From contig NZ_CP135916.1 in assembly GCF_032391395.1 (NCBI RefSeq), forward strand, positions 1,984,001 to 2,048,000: DNA of 64,000 bases, read 5' to 3'. The stretch comes from Sphingomonas sp. Y38-1Y. Lineage in GTDB: Bacteria; Pseudomonadota; Alphaproteobacteria; Sphingomonadales; Sphingomonadaceae. The translations under genes were made by a program, and so were the position numbers. The notes beneath the pieces are model-generated. The model did no database searches and was not told where the DNA came from. It worked only from the letters and a program-made list of their open reading frames with translations. Below are positions 1 to 8,542 of the stretch, in pieces; positions within the stretch are counted from its first letter, which is position 1; each line of letters begins with the position of its first letter.

Positions 1-1572
1 AAGGCGATCGCGATGATTCGGTCGGTCGCGCCGATGATGGAGGCGCATCACAACGTCGTCGTGTTGGACGAGGCGGTGGCATCGTCGGTGGTGCTGTCGC
101 AGCGTTATGTCCCCGCGCGGCAGTTGCCCGACAAGGCGGTGAGCCTGCTCGACACCGCGTGCGCGCGCGTCGCGGTGTCGCAGCACGCGACGCCCGCGCA
201 GGTCGAGGACCGCCGCCGCCGCGTCGAGCTGCTCGAGGTCGAGCGCGAGATCGTCGAGCGCGAGAAGGCGGGCCATTATCGCCGCGACGACCGGCTCGAG
301 AAGATCGACGAGGAACTGCTCGAGGCGCGCGCCGGGCTCGAGGCGATCGAGGGCAAGTGGGCGGCCGAGAAGGCGGCGTTCGAGGCGCTGAAGGCCGCGC
401 GAGATGCTTTGCGCGCCGAGGAAGCTGGTCCAGACGCGTCGCTCGCACTGGATGCCGCGCTCGACGCGATGCGCGACGCGCAAGGCGATTCACCGATGGT
501 GTTCGGCGTGGTCGATCAGGACGCGGTCGCCGCGGTCGTGGGCGACTGGACCGGCATCCCGATCGGGCGGATGGTCAAGGACGAGATCCAGTCGGTGCTG
601 ACCATCGCCGACAAGCTGAAGTCGCGCGTCGTCGGCCAGGATCACGCGATGGACGCGCTCGCCAAGCGCATCCAGACCAGCCGTGCCAAGCTCGACAACC
701 CGAACAAGCCCGTCGGCGTTTTCATGCTGTGCGGTCCCTCCGGCGTCGGCAAGACGGAGACGGCGCACGCGCTTTCCGAGCTGCTGTTCAGCGGCGACGA
801 GTCGATGATCGTCATCAACATGAGCGAGTTCCAGGAGGCGCACACCGTCTCGACGCTGAAGGGCGCGCCGGCGGGCTATGTCGGCTACGGCCAGGGCGGC
901 GTGCTGACCGAGGCGGTGCGGCGGCGGCCCTATTCGGTGGTCCTGCTCGACGAGGTCGAGAAGGCGCACCCGGACGTCCACGAGATGTTCTTCCAGGTGT
1001 TCGACAAGGGGTTCATGAACGACAGCGAGGGCCGTCACATCGACTTCAAGAACACCGTCATCCTGCTCACCTCCAACGTCGGCACTGACCTCGTCATGTC
1101 GATGAGCGAGGACGAGGAGATGAAGCCGGAGCCCGAAGCGCTGGCGACGGCGCTGCGGCCCGAACTGCTCAAGGTCTTCCCGCCGGCGCTGCTCGGCCGC
1201 CTGCTCGTCCTCCCCTACTATCCGCTCAGCCCCACGATGCTGGGCGGTATCGTCCGGCTCCAGCTCGACCGCATCCGCAAGCGGATCGCGGAGAACCATA
1301 AGATTGCGTTCAGCTATGGCGACGACGTCGTCGACCTGATCGTTTCGCGCTGTAAAGAGGTGGCATCGGGCGGGCGCATGATCGACGCAATCCTGACCAA
1401 CACGATGCTCCCCGAAATGTCGATCGCCCTGCTCGAACGGCAGATGGCGGGCGCCGAAGTCGCGGCGATCGACGTCTCGGTCGAGGGGCAGGGCTTCCGC
1501 TACGACTTCCGCGGGAAGGATGCGGCGCCGGAGGCGGTGGAGATGCTGATCGCCGAACCGGCGGCGGAGTAG
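1..1572 (+). CDS. tssH: Type VI secretion ATPase ClpV/TssH, C-terminal part (5' end outside window)
   Basis: This is the C-terminal two thirds of a ClpB/Hsp100-type AAA+ ATPase. The frame is open from base 1, so the first ATG at 13 is internal. Visible parts are the end of the first AAA+ module, a middle coiled coil rich in E, R and K (about residues 60-135 of the visible part), a second Walker A (GPSGVGKTE), a Walker B (VVLLDEVEKAHP), a sensor region (LLTSNVG) and the C-terminal ClpB small domain. The short middle domain and the motif GYVGYGQGGVLTEAVRR favour ClpV over the housekeeping ClpB. ClpV disassembles contracted TssB-TssC sheaths so that they can be reused. A methyltransferase gene follows after 3 bases. 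The rest of the T6SS cluster should lie to the left of the window. Confidence 0.9.
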   Translation, partial: KAIAMIRSVAPMMEAHHNVVVLDEAVASSVVLSQRYVPARQLPDKAVSLLDTACARVAVSQHATPAQVEDRRRRVELLEVEREIVEREKAGHYRRDDRLEKIDEELLEARAGLEAIEGKWAAEKAAFEALKAARDALRAEEAGPDASLALDAALDAMRDAQGDSPMVFGVVDQDAVAAVVGDWTGIPIGRMVKDEIQSVLTIADKLKSRVVGQDHAMDALAKRIQTSRAKLDNPNKPVGVFMLCGPSGVGKTETAHALSELLFSGDESMIVINMSEFQEAHTVSTLKGAPAGYVGYGQGGVLTEAVRRRPYSVVLLDEVEKAHPDVHEMFFQVFDKGFMNDSEGRHIDFKNTVILLTSNVGTDLVMSMSEDEEMKPEPEALATALRPELLKVFPPALLGRLLVLPYYPLSPTMLGGIVRLQLDRIRKRIAENHKIAFSYGDDVVDLIVSRCKEVASGGRMIDAILTNTMLPEMSIALLERQMAGAEVAAIDVSVEGQGFRYDFRGKDAAPEAVEMLIAEPAAE

Positions 1573-1575
1573 GCG

Positions 1576-2988
1576 GTGCACGCCCCCACTTCCTACGACG
1601 AAGTCGCCTATGTCACGGCGATCTTTCAGCAGGCGACGGCCGAGCGGGCGGCGGTGATCGCGCGGGCGGCGGGGTTCGATGCGGCGCCGGTTGAGACCGC
1701 GCGGGTGCTGGAGGTGGGGTGCGGCGATGCGCTCAACCTGTTGGCGATGGCGGCGGCGGCGCCGGCGGGTGACTATGTCGGCTTCGATCTGGCGCCGACG
1801 GCGATCGCCAGGGGGCAGGCGTTAGCGGCGGCGGCGGGGCTGGGCCAGGTCCGGCTGGAGGTGCTCGACATCCTCGATGCCGCCGACGCGCTCGAGGGCG
1901 AGTTCGACTATATCGTCGCGCATGGCGTGCATGCGTGGGTGCCGCCGCACGTCCGCGCGGCGCTGGTGGCGCTGGTCGGGGCGAAGCTGTCGGCGCGAGG
2001 CGTCGCGTTCCTGAGCTACAATGCGCTTCCCGGCGGGCACTTTCGCCGGGCCGTCCGCGACCGCTTGCTCCACGCGCTCGAAGGCGTAGAGGGACGGCAG
2101 GCGCAAGCCGAGCGCGCGGCGGCGTTGCTGGACGCGATCGTCGCGGAGCAGTCGGCGAGCGACAACCCGTACCGCGCGGCGATGCGCGAGGCGGCGGCGG
2201 GCATGCGCGCGAAGCCGTGGAACGTCCTCGCGCATGACGAGCTTGGCGGCGAGTGGCACCCGCAGGCGCTGTCCGACGTGGTGGCGGAGGCAGCCGCGAA
2301 CGGGCTCGCCTATCTGGGCGATGCGGGCGCAGGGCAGTTCGACGACGCGTTCCTGCCCGACGATGTCGCACCGGAGCCGGACACGGACGCGCAGCTCGTC
2401 CGCTTGCTTCAGGCGGGCGACGATGCGCGACCCTGCTTCTTTCGCAACTCGCTGTTCGTGCGCACCGGGGCGAAGCTATCTCGGCGCATCGACCATGAGG
2501 CGGTGCGCGGCCTCTATGCCTCGACCCGCGCCGAGCGGATCGGCGAGACGAGCTTTCGCAACGATCGCGATGCGTTCGAGATCAAGGATGCGGCGCTGGT
2601 CGCCATCCTGACGCGGCTGGTCGAGGCGCGGCCGGCGCGGATCGCGGTGCGCGAACTGGTCAGCGACGACCTTCGCACGCTGGCGCTGTTCGAGATGGCG
2701 AGCGCGGGGTTGATCTCGCTGCACACGCTGCCGGGTGAGGCGCCGTCCAGCCTGCCCGAGCGACCCCGCGCCGGCCCGCTGGTGGCCGCTTTGCTCGCGG
2801 AAGGCATGACGCGGCTGGTCACGCCCGACCACCAGATGATCGAAGTCGCCGAGGAGGCGCCGCGGCGGCTGCTGATGGCGCTCGACGGGCTGCGCGGGCC
2901 GGAGGCGCTGGCGCGCGACCTGGCGCTGGACGCGGCTGAGGTCGGCGAGATGCTCGCGGCGCTGCATCGCTTCGGCTTGGTCGTCTGA
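1576..2988 (+). CDS. SAM-dependent methyltransferase with methyltransferase-regulatory domain, PKMT-like, T6SS-linked
   Basis: The 470-residue protein starts at GTG 1576, three bases after the clpV stop, so it is probably co-translated with clpV. Residues about 40-150 are a Rossmann SAM-binding fold with motif I VLEVGCGDALNL and an acidic motif II (YVGFDLAP). The middle and C-terminal parts (about 210-470) resemble the methyltransferase-regulatory domain (PF10119) and winged-helix-like tail of the rickettsial outer-membrane-protein lysine methyltransferases PKMT1 and PKMT2. The family assignment rests on this layout as recalled, not on a search. The substrate is unknown. Its position next to clpV suggests that it modifies a T6SS component or effector, which is inference. 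Confidence 0.7.
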   Translation: MHAPTSYDEVAYVTAIFQQATAERAAVIARAAGFDAAPVETARVLEVGCGDALNLLAMAAAAPAGDYVGFDLAPTAIARGQALAAAAGLGQVRLEVLDILDAADALEGEFDYIVAHGVHAWVPPHVRAALVALVGAKLSARGVAFLSYNALPGGHFRRAVRDRLLHALEGVEGRQAQAERAAALLDAIVAEQSASDNPYRAAMREAAAGMRAKPWNVLAHDELGGEWHPQALSDVVAEAAANGLAYLGDAGAGQFDDAFLPDDVAPEPDTDAQLVRLLQAGDDARPCFFRNSLFVRTGAKLSRRIDHEAVRGLYASTRAERIGETSFRNDRDAFEIKDAALVAILTRLVEARPARIAVRELVSDDLRTLALFEMASAGLISLHTLPGEAPSSLPERPRAGPLVAALLAEGMTRLVTPDHQMIEVAEEAPRRLLMALDGLRGPEALARDLALDAAEVGEMLAALHRFGLVV

Positions 2989-3012
2989 AGCGTTGAAGCG
3001 GGCAGGGGCGCT

Positions 3013-3738
3013 GTGGCAATCGAGCGTTCGATGATCGCCGCCACCGATGCCGCGCAGCTGCGCGACCGCCCGTTCCGCTATTTCGACTTCGTCATGGCGG
3101 CGTTCGTCGTCGTGCTGGTCCTGTCGAACGTCATTGGCGCGGCGAAGCTGTCGTCGGTCGGCGGCTTCGTATTCGGGGCGGGCATCCTGTTCTTTCCGAT
3201 CAGCTATGTCATCGGCGACGTGCTGACCGAGGTCTACGGCTATGCCCGCGCGCGGCGCTGCATCTGGGCGGGCTTCGGAGCGCTCCTGTTCCTGGCGCTG
3301 ATGAGCTGGGTGGTCGTCAGCCTGCCACCGGCGGACGGCTGGTCCGGGCAGTCGGCGTACGAGGCGGTGTTCGGCCAGGTGTGGCGCATCGTCATCGCCT
3401 CGATCGCGGCCTTTTGGGCGGGCGAGTTCGTCAACAGCTTCGTGCTGGCCCGGCTCAAGATCCTGACCGCGGGCAAGCATCTCTGGTCGCGGACGATCGG
3501 GTCGACGGTGGTGGGGCAGGCGGTCGACAGCCTGATCTTCTATCCCGTCGCGTTCCTGGGCGTGTGGACGACCGAGCAGGTGCTGACGGTGATGGTCACC
3601 AACTGGGCGATGAAGGTGGCGTGGGAAGTGATTCTGACGCCCGCGACCTATTGGATCGTCGGCACGCTGAAGCGCGCGGAGGGGGTGGACGTGTTCGACC
3701 GGGGGACCGCGTTCACGCCGTTCCGGACGCGGGTTTGA
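3013..3738 (+). CDS. yhhQ: Queuosine precursor transporter, YhhQ family
   Basis: A 241-residue inner-membrane protein of the DUF165/YhhQ family, which takes up queuosine precursors (preQ0/preQ1) for tRNA modification. About six hydrophobic segments are visible. The family-typical stretch FFPISYVIGDVLTEVYGY occurs near residues 57-74, and a conserved GQAVDSLIFYP occurs near 170-180. The assigned start is GTG 3013. An ATG at 3031, six codons downstream, is an equally good start and would remove only a non-conserved leader. The gene stands alone and ends just before a long inverted repeat that separates it from the convergent purQ. Confidence 0.9.
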   Translation: MAIERSMIAATDAAQLRDRPFRYFDFVMAAFVVVLVLSNVIGAAKLSSVGGFVFGAGILFFPISYVIGDVLTEVYGYARARRCIWAGFGALLFLALMSWVVVSLPPADGWSGQSAYEAVFGQVWRIVIASIAAFWAGEFVNSFVLARLKILTAGKHLWSRTIGSTVVGQAVDSLIFYPVAFLGVWTTEQVLTVMVTNWAMKVAWEVILTPATYWIVGTLKRAEGVDVFDRGTAFTPFRTRV

Positions 3739-3744
3739 CCCTCT

Positions 3745-3827
3745 CCAGCGTTCGTTTCGAGCGCAGTCGAGAAACAGAGGTCTCGCGCTGAGTCAGCGTT
3801 TCTCGACTTCGCTCGAAACGAACGCTG
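3745..3827. repeat. Long inverted repeat between convergent yhhQ and purQ (family A)
   Basis: Two arms of about 30 bases (3745-3774 and 3798-3827) are reverse complements with a single mismatch and a 23-base loop. The core contains CGTTCGTTTCGAGCGCAGTC. It begins six bases after the yhhQ stop and ends seven bases before the purQ stop, so a transcript from either side could fold it. It may act as a bidirectional terminator or mRNA 3' end protector. There is no clear U-tract. Confidence 0.75.
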
Positions 3828-3834
3828 GTTGGGC

Positions 3835-4500
3835 TTAGGCGACCGCCTTCACCAGCCCCTCGAACAACCGCCGTCCATCCGTGCCGCCATGCGCGGTCTC
3901 GATCCGCCGCTCGGGGTGGGGCATCAGGCCGAGCACGTTTCCGCGATCGTTGAGCAGGCCGGCGATGCCGCGGGCGGAACCGTTGACGTCCTCGACGTAA
4001 CGGAACGCCACGCGGCCTTCGCCTTCGAGCCGGTCGAGCGTCGCATCGTCGGCGAAGTAATTGCCGTCATGGTGCGCGACCGGGACGCGGATCGTCTCGC
4101 CGCTCTCATAGCCGCGAGTGAAGTCAGACTGGTCGTTGCCGACGATCAGGTCGACGTCGCGGCAGACGAAGTCGAGCCGCTTGTTGCGCATCAGCGCACC
4201 GGGCAGCAGGCCGATCTCGGTCAGGATCTGGAAGCCGTTGCAGATGCCGATCACCGGCACCCCGCGCTCGGCTGCGGTCACGACGCTGCGCACCACCGGC
4301 GATCGCGCGGCGATCGCGCCGCAGCGGAGATAATCGCCATAGGAGAAGCCGCCGGGCAGCGCGATCAGGTCGGTGCCCGCGGGCAGGTCGCTGTCGCCAT
4401 GCCAGACCATCGCAGGCGCCTGGCCGGTCACCTGATCGAGCGCGACCGCGACGTCGCGGTCGCAGTTGGAGCCCGGAAAGACGATGACCGCCGACTTCAT
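3835..4500 (-). CDS. purQ: Phosphoribosylformylglycinamidine synthase, glutaminase subunit PurQ
   Basis: A 221-residue class I glutamine amidotransferase. It supplies ammonia to PurL in step 4 of de novo purine synthesis, where FGAR becomes FGAM. The N-terminus [16 protein letters not shown] is characteristic of PurQ. The catalytic triad is visible as Cys87 in VIGICNGF and His195/Glu197 in MPHPE. The ATG at 4500 overlaps the purS stop (ATGA), which fixes this start; an upstream in-frame ATG at 4557 lies inside purS and is rejected. The purL partner is not in the window. Confidence 0.96.
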   Translation of the reverse strand: MKSAVIVFPGSNCDRDVAVALDQVTGQAPAMVWHGDSDLPAGTDLIALPGGFSYGDYLRCGAIAARSPVVRSVVTAAERGVPVIGICNGFQILTEIGLLPGALMRNKRLDFVCRDVDLIVGNDQSDFTRGYESGETIRVPVAHHDGNYFADDATLDRLEGEGRVAFRYVEDVNGSARGIAGLLNDRGNVLGLMPHPERRIETAHGGTDGRRLFEGLVKAVA

Positions 4501-4730
4501 GCCGCGCGCTCGACCCGGTAATTCTCGATCACGGTGTTGGCGAGCAGCTTCTCGCACATCTCGCCGATCGCCGCGTCGCTGGTGCCCTCGGCCACGTCGA
4601 GCTCGAAGATCTTGCCCGCGCGCACGTCGGCGACGCCGTCGAAGCCAAGCGAGCCCAGCGCGTGCTGGATCGCCTTGCCCTGCGGATCGAGCACGCCGGG
4701 CTTGAGGGTCACGACGACGCGGAGTTTCAT
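4497..4730 (-). CDS. purS: Phosphoribosylformylglycinamidine synthase subunit PurS
   Basis: A 77-residue small subunit that bridges PurQ and PurL in the three-part FGAM synthase. The start [18 protein letters not shown] is typical of the family, so ATG 4730 is preferred over an in-frame ATG at 4739 that would add MPH. The conserved ALGSLGF and VIENYRVE near the C-terminus are present. The stop overlaps the purQ start (ATGA), so the two subunits are made stoichiometrically. The short stretch up to 4805 should hold the purS promoter. Confidence 0.95.
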   Translation of the reverse strand: MKLRVVVTLKPGVLDPQGKAIQHALGSLGFDGVADVRAGKIFELDVAEGTSDAAIGEMCEKLLANTVIENYRVERAA

Positions 4731-4805
4731 GTGCGGCATTCCATGGCAGCGGTCTGGGATGCCGTCGCTATGGCGCGTGGGGCGCTTGGCTGCAACCCGC
4801 GCGCG

Positions 4806-6197
4806 TCAGAAGTAGCGAGCGAGCGCGAAGGTGAAGCGGCTGCGCTTGTTGTCGTAGATGCTGACCGGCGTCGCAATCCGGGTATAGGCGTAGCTGACCT
4901 GCGGCGAGAAGCCGAGGAAGCGCAGCTTGCGATAGCCGAGCGTCGCGCGGCCGACGAGGCGCCAGTCGCGGCGCGGCTCGGCCGAGAAGAACTGGATCGG
5001 CGCATCGAACAATGCTCGCGAAACGGTGCCGGAGACGCCGAAGTTGATGCCGAGTGGCAACTCGCCGCCAAGGCCCAGCGTGCCGCCAAGCTCGCGGTTC
5101 GACCACGCGCGGTCCCCCAGCCAGTCGCGGCGCGCGAACAGACCGCCCGAGGCGACGAGCGTGCGCGAAATGCCGCGCTCGTAGGTCGCGTAGAGCCCGC
5201 CCTGCCAGCCGCTGAACGCGTCGTCGAAGCGCGCATCGGTGCGTCGCATGTCGAGCTGAAGGCCGAGGCGTGCGCGCGGTCCCGCCTGGGTCTGTGCGCC
5301 GACGCGAAGGCCGCCCTGGCGGGTCAGCAGGTCGCCGCCGAACCAGCGCTGGGCGCCGATCGCCTGGAGCGAGACGCTGGCGATCTGGCCGAGGCGAATT
5401 TCGGGGCCGACTGCCAGTTGCGCGGAATAATCGTCGTAATCACTGCCGGCATAGTTGGTGCCCGCGGTATCGACATCGACGAGCATCGACATCTGCCGCG
5501 CAATCGGCAGGCGGAGGCCGGCGGAGACGGTGGCAGTCTGGCCGGTGCCCGACTTGGCCTTGGCCTCTTCGTTCAGCTCCAGCGGGATCTCGACGTCGCC
5601 GAAGCGGGCGATGATCGTGTCGACGCTGGTCGCGTTGTTGATGTTGGTATCGGGCGCCAGGCCGAATGAGAAGTCGAACCGCCAAGCGCGCTGCTGGCGG
5701 ATGACGTCGCGGACGGTGCGGATCGTGCGCGCGACATCGGGGGTGAGGTCGCCCGACTGTTCGGCCATGCGGAACTGGCGGTCGGCGGCCTGCCGCTCAC
5801 CGAGCTGGAACATCGTCGAGGCGAGTTCGAGCCGCACGCGGGTCTGCGCCGGATCGTTGGCGAGGATCGCCTTGTACTGCTCCGCGGCACCGCGCAGGTC
5901 GCCGGTCTGCTGCGCGACATAGGCCGAGAGAAAGCGGGTCTGGAAGTCGTAGCCGGGCGCCTGGCGAAGCGCCTCGATCAGCGGGCGCGCTTCGTCGAAC
6001 TTCTTGGCGGACACCAGCCGCTCGACATGACCGAGAAGCTGCGATGCGGTCAGCTTCACCTCGCAGCGGCCGGCCGCGCACTCCGGCGTTCCGCTGGGCG
6101 CCGCGACCGGCGGCGGAGCGATGTCGTCGCTCGCGGCGGCAGGCAGGCTGGTGCCCGCCGCGACGAGCGCGACGATCAGGGACAGGATGGCGCGCAT
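4806..6197 (-). CDS. Surface lipoprotein assembly modifier (Slam-like), TPR plus DUF560 barrel
   Basis: A 463-residue outer-membrane protein. A signal peptide (residues 1-25, ending LPAAAS) is followed by a TPR-like helical region at about 45-150 (for example AAEQYKAILANDPAQTRV). A long beta-rich region (about 165-463) ends in the outer-membrane signature ...FTFALARYF with terminal Phe, as in the 14-stranded DUF560 barrel. Slam proteins move surface lipoproteins across the outer membrane. The gene just upstream encodes a TbpB-like lipoprotein, the expected substrate type, and the gap between the two is 28 bases. ATG 6197 is chosen because the signal peptide starts there; the longer frame to 6440 runs into the lipoprotein gene. 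Confidence 0.85.
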   Translation of the reverse strand: MRAILSLIVALVAAGTSLPAAASDDIAPPPVAAPSGTPECAAGRCEVKLTASQLLGHVERLVSAKKFDEARPLIEALRQAPGYDFQTRFLSAYVAQQTGDLRGAAEQYKAILANDPAQTRVRLELASTMFQLGERQAADRQFRMAEQSGDLTPDVARTIRTVRDVIRQQRAWRFDFSFGLAPDTNINNATSVDTIIARFGDVEIPLELNEEAKAKSGTGQTATVSAGLRLPIARQMSMLVDVDTAGTNYAGSDYDDYSAQLAVGPEIRLGQIASVSLQAIGAQRWFGGDLLTRQGGLRVGAQTQAGPRARLGLQLDMRRTDARFDDAFSGWQGGLYATYERGISRTLVASGGLFARRDWLGDRAWSNRELGGTLGLGGELPLGINFGVSGTVSRALFDAPIQFFSAEPRRDWRLVGRATLGYRKLRFLGFSPQVSYAYTRIATPVSIYDNKRSRFTFALARYF

Positions 6198-6225
6198 CGG
6201 CCTGAAAGTCCGGTGGATCGGTAGA

Positions 6226-7476
6226 TTACTTCTTCGCGCCGGTGAAGGCGCCGAGGATGTCGACGCGCTGGTCCGGAACGCCGCCGACGATGCGGAAGCT
6301 GCCGCCGACATTGACCGCGTTCGGGCCATAGAAGCCGCCGTCGATCGAGTTGGCACCGGCGGTCGAGTTGCCGGCGTTGACGGGGGCGAAGATCGGCACG
6401 GGCTGGCCCGACGTCGAGCGCGAGAAGGACGCGCTCGCAAAGGCGCCGGTGAAACCGCCGGTGCGCGTCAGATCGATCTTGCCCGAGCCCTCTGCCGTGA
6501 AAGTGGCGCCGGAGGGCACGCCGACGAAGCTGTCACCGATGATCTGGCCGCCGTAATTGGCTGCGGAAACGGTGCCGTTGAGCAGGATCGACATGGTCGA
6601 CGCGGTGAAGTCGAACTTCAGCTCGCTCGTGCCCGTGATCCACTGGAAGTAGGTGGGAAAGCGCGCACTGTCGAGCGAGGTGTTCGACACCATCGTCGCA
6701 AGCATGCCGCCGGTGAAGGTCGCCTGACCCGACAGCGGGATCTGCGTGCGGCCCGTCGCCTCACCGAACACGAACGCGCCGCGCTCAAAAATCGATTCCG
6801 ACTGGGCGGTGTTCGCGAGCGGGTTTGACGTGGGGCTGAACGCGTTCCGGACATAGCCGGCGAGCGATACGTACTTGGTCTGCGAACCCGGCCGCTGGTA
6901 GAAGAAGGTGACGGCGTCGACACGCTCGGTCGAAGAGGCGGGGCCGACGCCCTCCAGATAGTTGAAGTCGGTCAGGTTGGTCGGCGTGCCCCATTGCGGA
7001 TTGGCGACGCCGCCATAGTCGGTGCGGTGCGCCGGATCCTGGAAACGATAATCAGTGAGGTTCACGTTGGCGGCGCTGTCCGCCAGCGTGATCGTGAAAA
7101 TTCCGTCGCGGGGATTGTAGCTGACTTGGCCTGAAGGCGCGCGAACGGTCGCCGAGTTGCCGGCGTAGAGCACGGGACCCTCGACGCCTTCGACACCGCT
7201 TTCGGTGACGTTGAGCGCATGGAGGCCGCCGAGCGCCTGGAAGCTGGTGGTCGCGCCCACGTCGAGGAAGTTCGCTGCGGTGGGCGTCGGGGTGGGGGCG
7301 GTACTCGTGCCGCCGCCGACGCCGCCGCCATTGCCGCCCGTCCCGCCACCGGTCGAGCCGGTGCCGCCGGTCGAGCCGGTCGGCGGTGCGATGCTGCCGG
7401 CCGTTTGCGCATCGGTGCCGCCGCCGCCGCACGCGGCAAGCGCCAAGAGCGGCAGCGCCGCGAACCACTTACGCAT
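6226..7476 (-). CDS. TbpB-like surface lipoprotein, probable Slam substrate
   Basis: A 416-residue lipoprotein. The lipobox LALAAC places the lipidated cysteine at residue 16. A flexible Gly/Thr/Pro-rich linker (about 17-70, many GTGG and PTPT units) would hold the protein away from the membrane. The beta-rich body ends in a domain with GGFYGPNAVNVGGSFRI, which matches the C-terminal beta-barrel signature of transferrin-binding-protein-like solute-binding lipoproteins. A GGGGAG ribosome-binding site lies six bases before the ATG. The ligand is unknown: metal, haem and host protein are all possible in this family. It is followed by the Slam gene on the same strand. Confidence 0.8.
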   Translation of the reverse strand: MRKWFAALPLLALAACGGGGTDAQTAGSIAPPTGSTGGTGSTGGGTGGNGGGVGGGTSTAPTPTPTAANFLDVGATTSFQALGGLHALNVTESGVEGVEGPVLYAGNSATVRAPSGQVSYNPRDGIFTITLADSAANVNLTDYRFQDPAHRTDYGGVANPQWGTPTNLTDFNYLEGVGPASSTERVDAVTFFYQRPGSQTKYVSLAGYVRNAFSPTSNPLANTAQSESIFERGAFVFGEATGRTQIPLSGQATFTGGMLATMVSNTSLDSARFPTYFQWITGTSELKFDFTASTMSILLNGTVSAANYGGQIIGDSFVGVPSGATFTAEGSGKIDLTRTGGFTGAFASASFSRSTSGQPVPIFAPVNAGNSTAGANSIDGGFYGPNAVNVGGSFRIVGGVPDQRVDILGAFTGAKK

Positions 7477-7619
7477 CGAATTCTCCCCGGTCCCCTGAAG
7501 GTCGAGAAGCGCGATAAAGAGAGAAGGTTAAAACCCGCTAAAGACGAGGCCGCTTCGTCCGCGCCCGGCGACAGGTTACGATCCGGCCGAACTCATGATT
7601 CGCCGGAGAGATCAACGCC

Positions 7620-8495
7620 ATGACCGACCTTCGCCGACGCGCCATCGATCTTTACGACGACTTCACGCACGAGCATCGCGACCGGCGGCGACTGCTTGCC
7701 GAGATGACCGCGTTGGCGGGGAGTGTCGCGGCGGCCGAAGCGCTGATCGCGGTGGTCGCGGCGTCGCCTGCGGCGGCGCAGCAGATCGATCCGGCCGACA
7801 AGCGGCTGAGCACCACACGAGCGCCCGTTCCGACCGGCACGGGGGCGCCGCTCAACGCCTATTTCGCGGCCCCTCGATCCATGAAGGGCGTGCGCGGGGC
7901 GGTGATGGTGATCCACGAGAATCGCGGGCTGAACGCGCATATCGAGGATGTCGCGCGGCGCGTGGCGCTCGCCGGCTACATCGCGGTGGCGCCCGACTTC
8001 CTGACCCCGGCTGGCGGCACGCCCGCCGATCCCGATCAGGCACGCGAACTGATCGGCAAGCTGGACCTCGCCCAGACCGTCGCCGCCGCCACCGGCGCAG
8101 TAAAGGCGATGCGCGAGCGTGACGGGCGGCGGATGAAGGTGGGGATCGTCGGCTTCTGCTGGGGCGGGGCGATGGTCAACCGCGTCGCGGTGGGGGCAGG
8201 ATCGGCGCTCGACGCGGCGGTGAGCTACTACGGACCTGCGCCCGACCCGGCCGAAGCGCCGAAGGTCGGCGCGTCGATCATCCTCCAGCTTGCCGGCAAT
8301 GACGCGCGGGTCAACGGGACTGCGAAGCCGTGGGGCGCGGCGCTGAAGGCGGCGGGCAAGGACGTGGCCGTGTACGAGTATCCGGGCGTCGAGCACGCGT
8401 TCAACAACGACACTTCGGTCGAGCGCTACAATGCCGAGGCCGCGAAGCTCGCCTGGTCTCGAACAATGGCGTTGTTCAAGCGGAAGCTGGCTTGA
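7620..8495 (+). CDS. Dienelactone hydrolase family protein
   Basis: A 291-residue alpha/beta hydrolase. The nucleophile elbow GFCWGG gives Cys180, and Asp228 (GNDARV) and His259 (GVEHAF) complete the Cys-Asp-His triad of carboxymethylenebutenolidases. The HENRG stretch near 99-103 is also typical. An N-terminal extension of about 55 residues contains a charged start, a hydrophobic segment and ASPAAAQ, which looks like a signal peptide, so the protein is probably exported. Family members hydrolyse lactones or esters in aromatic degradation; the substrate here is unknown. The GST gene follows after 47 bases and is probably co-transcribed. The gene is divergent from the TbpB-like gene. Confidence 0.85.
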   Translation: MTDLRRRAIDLYDDFTHEHRDRRRLLAEMTALAGSVAAAEALIAVVAASPAAAQQIDPADKRLSTTRAPVPTGTGAPLNAYFAAPRSMKGVRGAVMVIHENRGLNAHIEDVARRVALAGYIAVAPDFLTPAGGTPADPDQARELIGKLDLAQTVAAATGAVKAMRERDGRRMKVGIVGFCWGGAMVNRVAVGAGSALDAAVSYYGPAPDPAEAPKVGASIILQLAGNDARVNGTAKPWGAALKAAGKDVAVYEYPGVEHAFNNDTSVERYNAEAAKLAWSRTMALFKRKLA

Positions 8496-8542
8496 CGCCG
8501 TTCTGAGTTCGTGTTTCGTTCTCACCGAAACGGGAGGAAGAC

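Noticed and set aside
490..1581. A 363-residue open frame on the minus strand opposite clpV
   Set aside because: Rich in Arg, His and Leu with no recognisable domain; it mirrors the codon pattern of the well-supported clpV frame.
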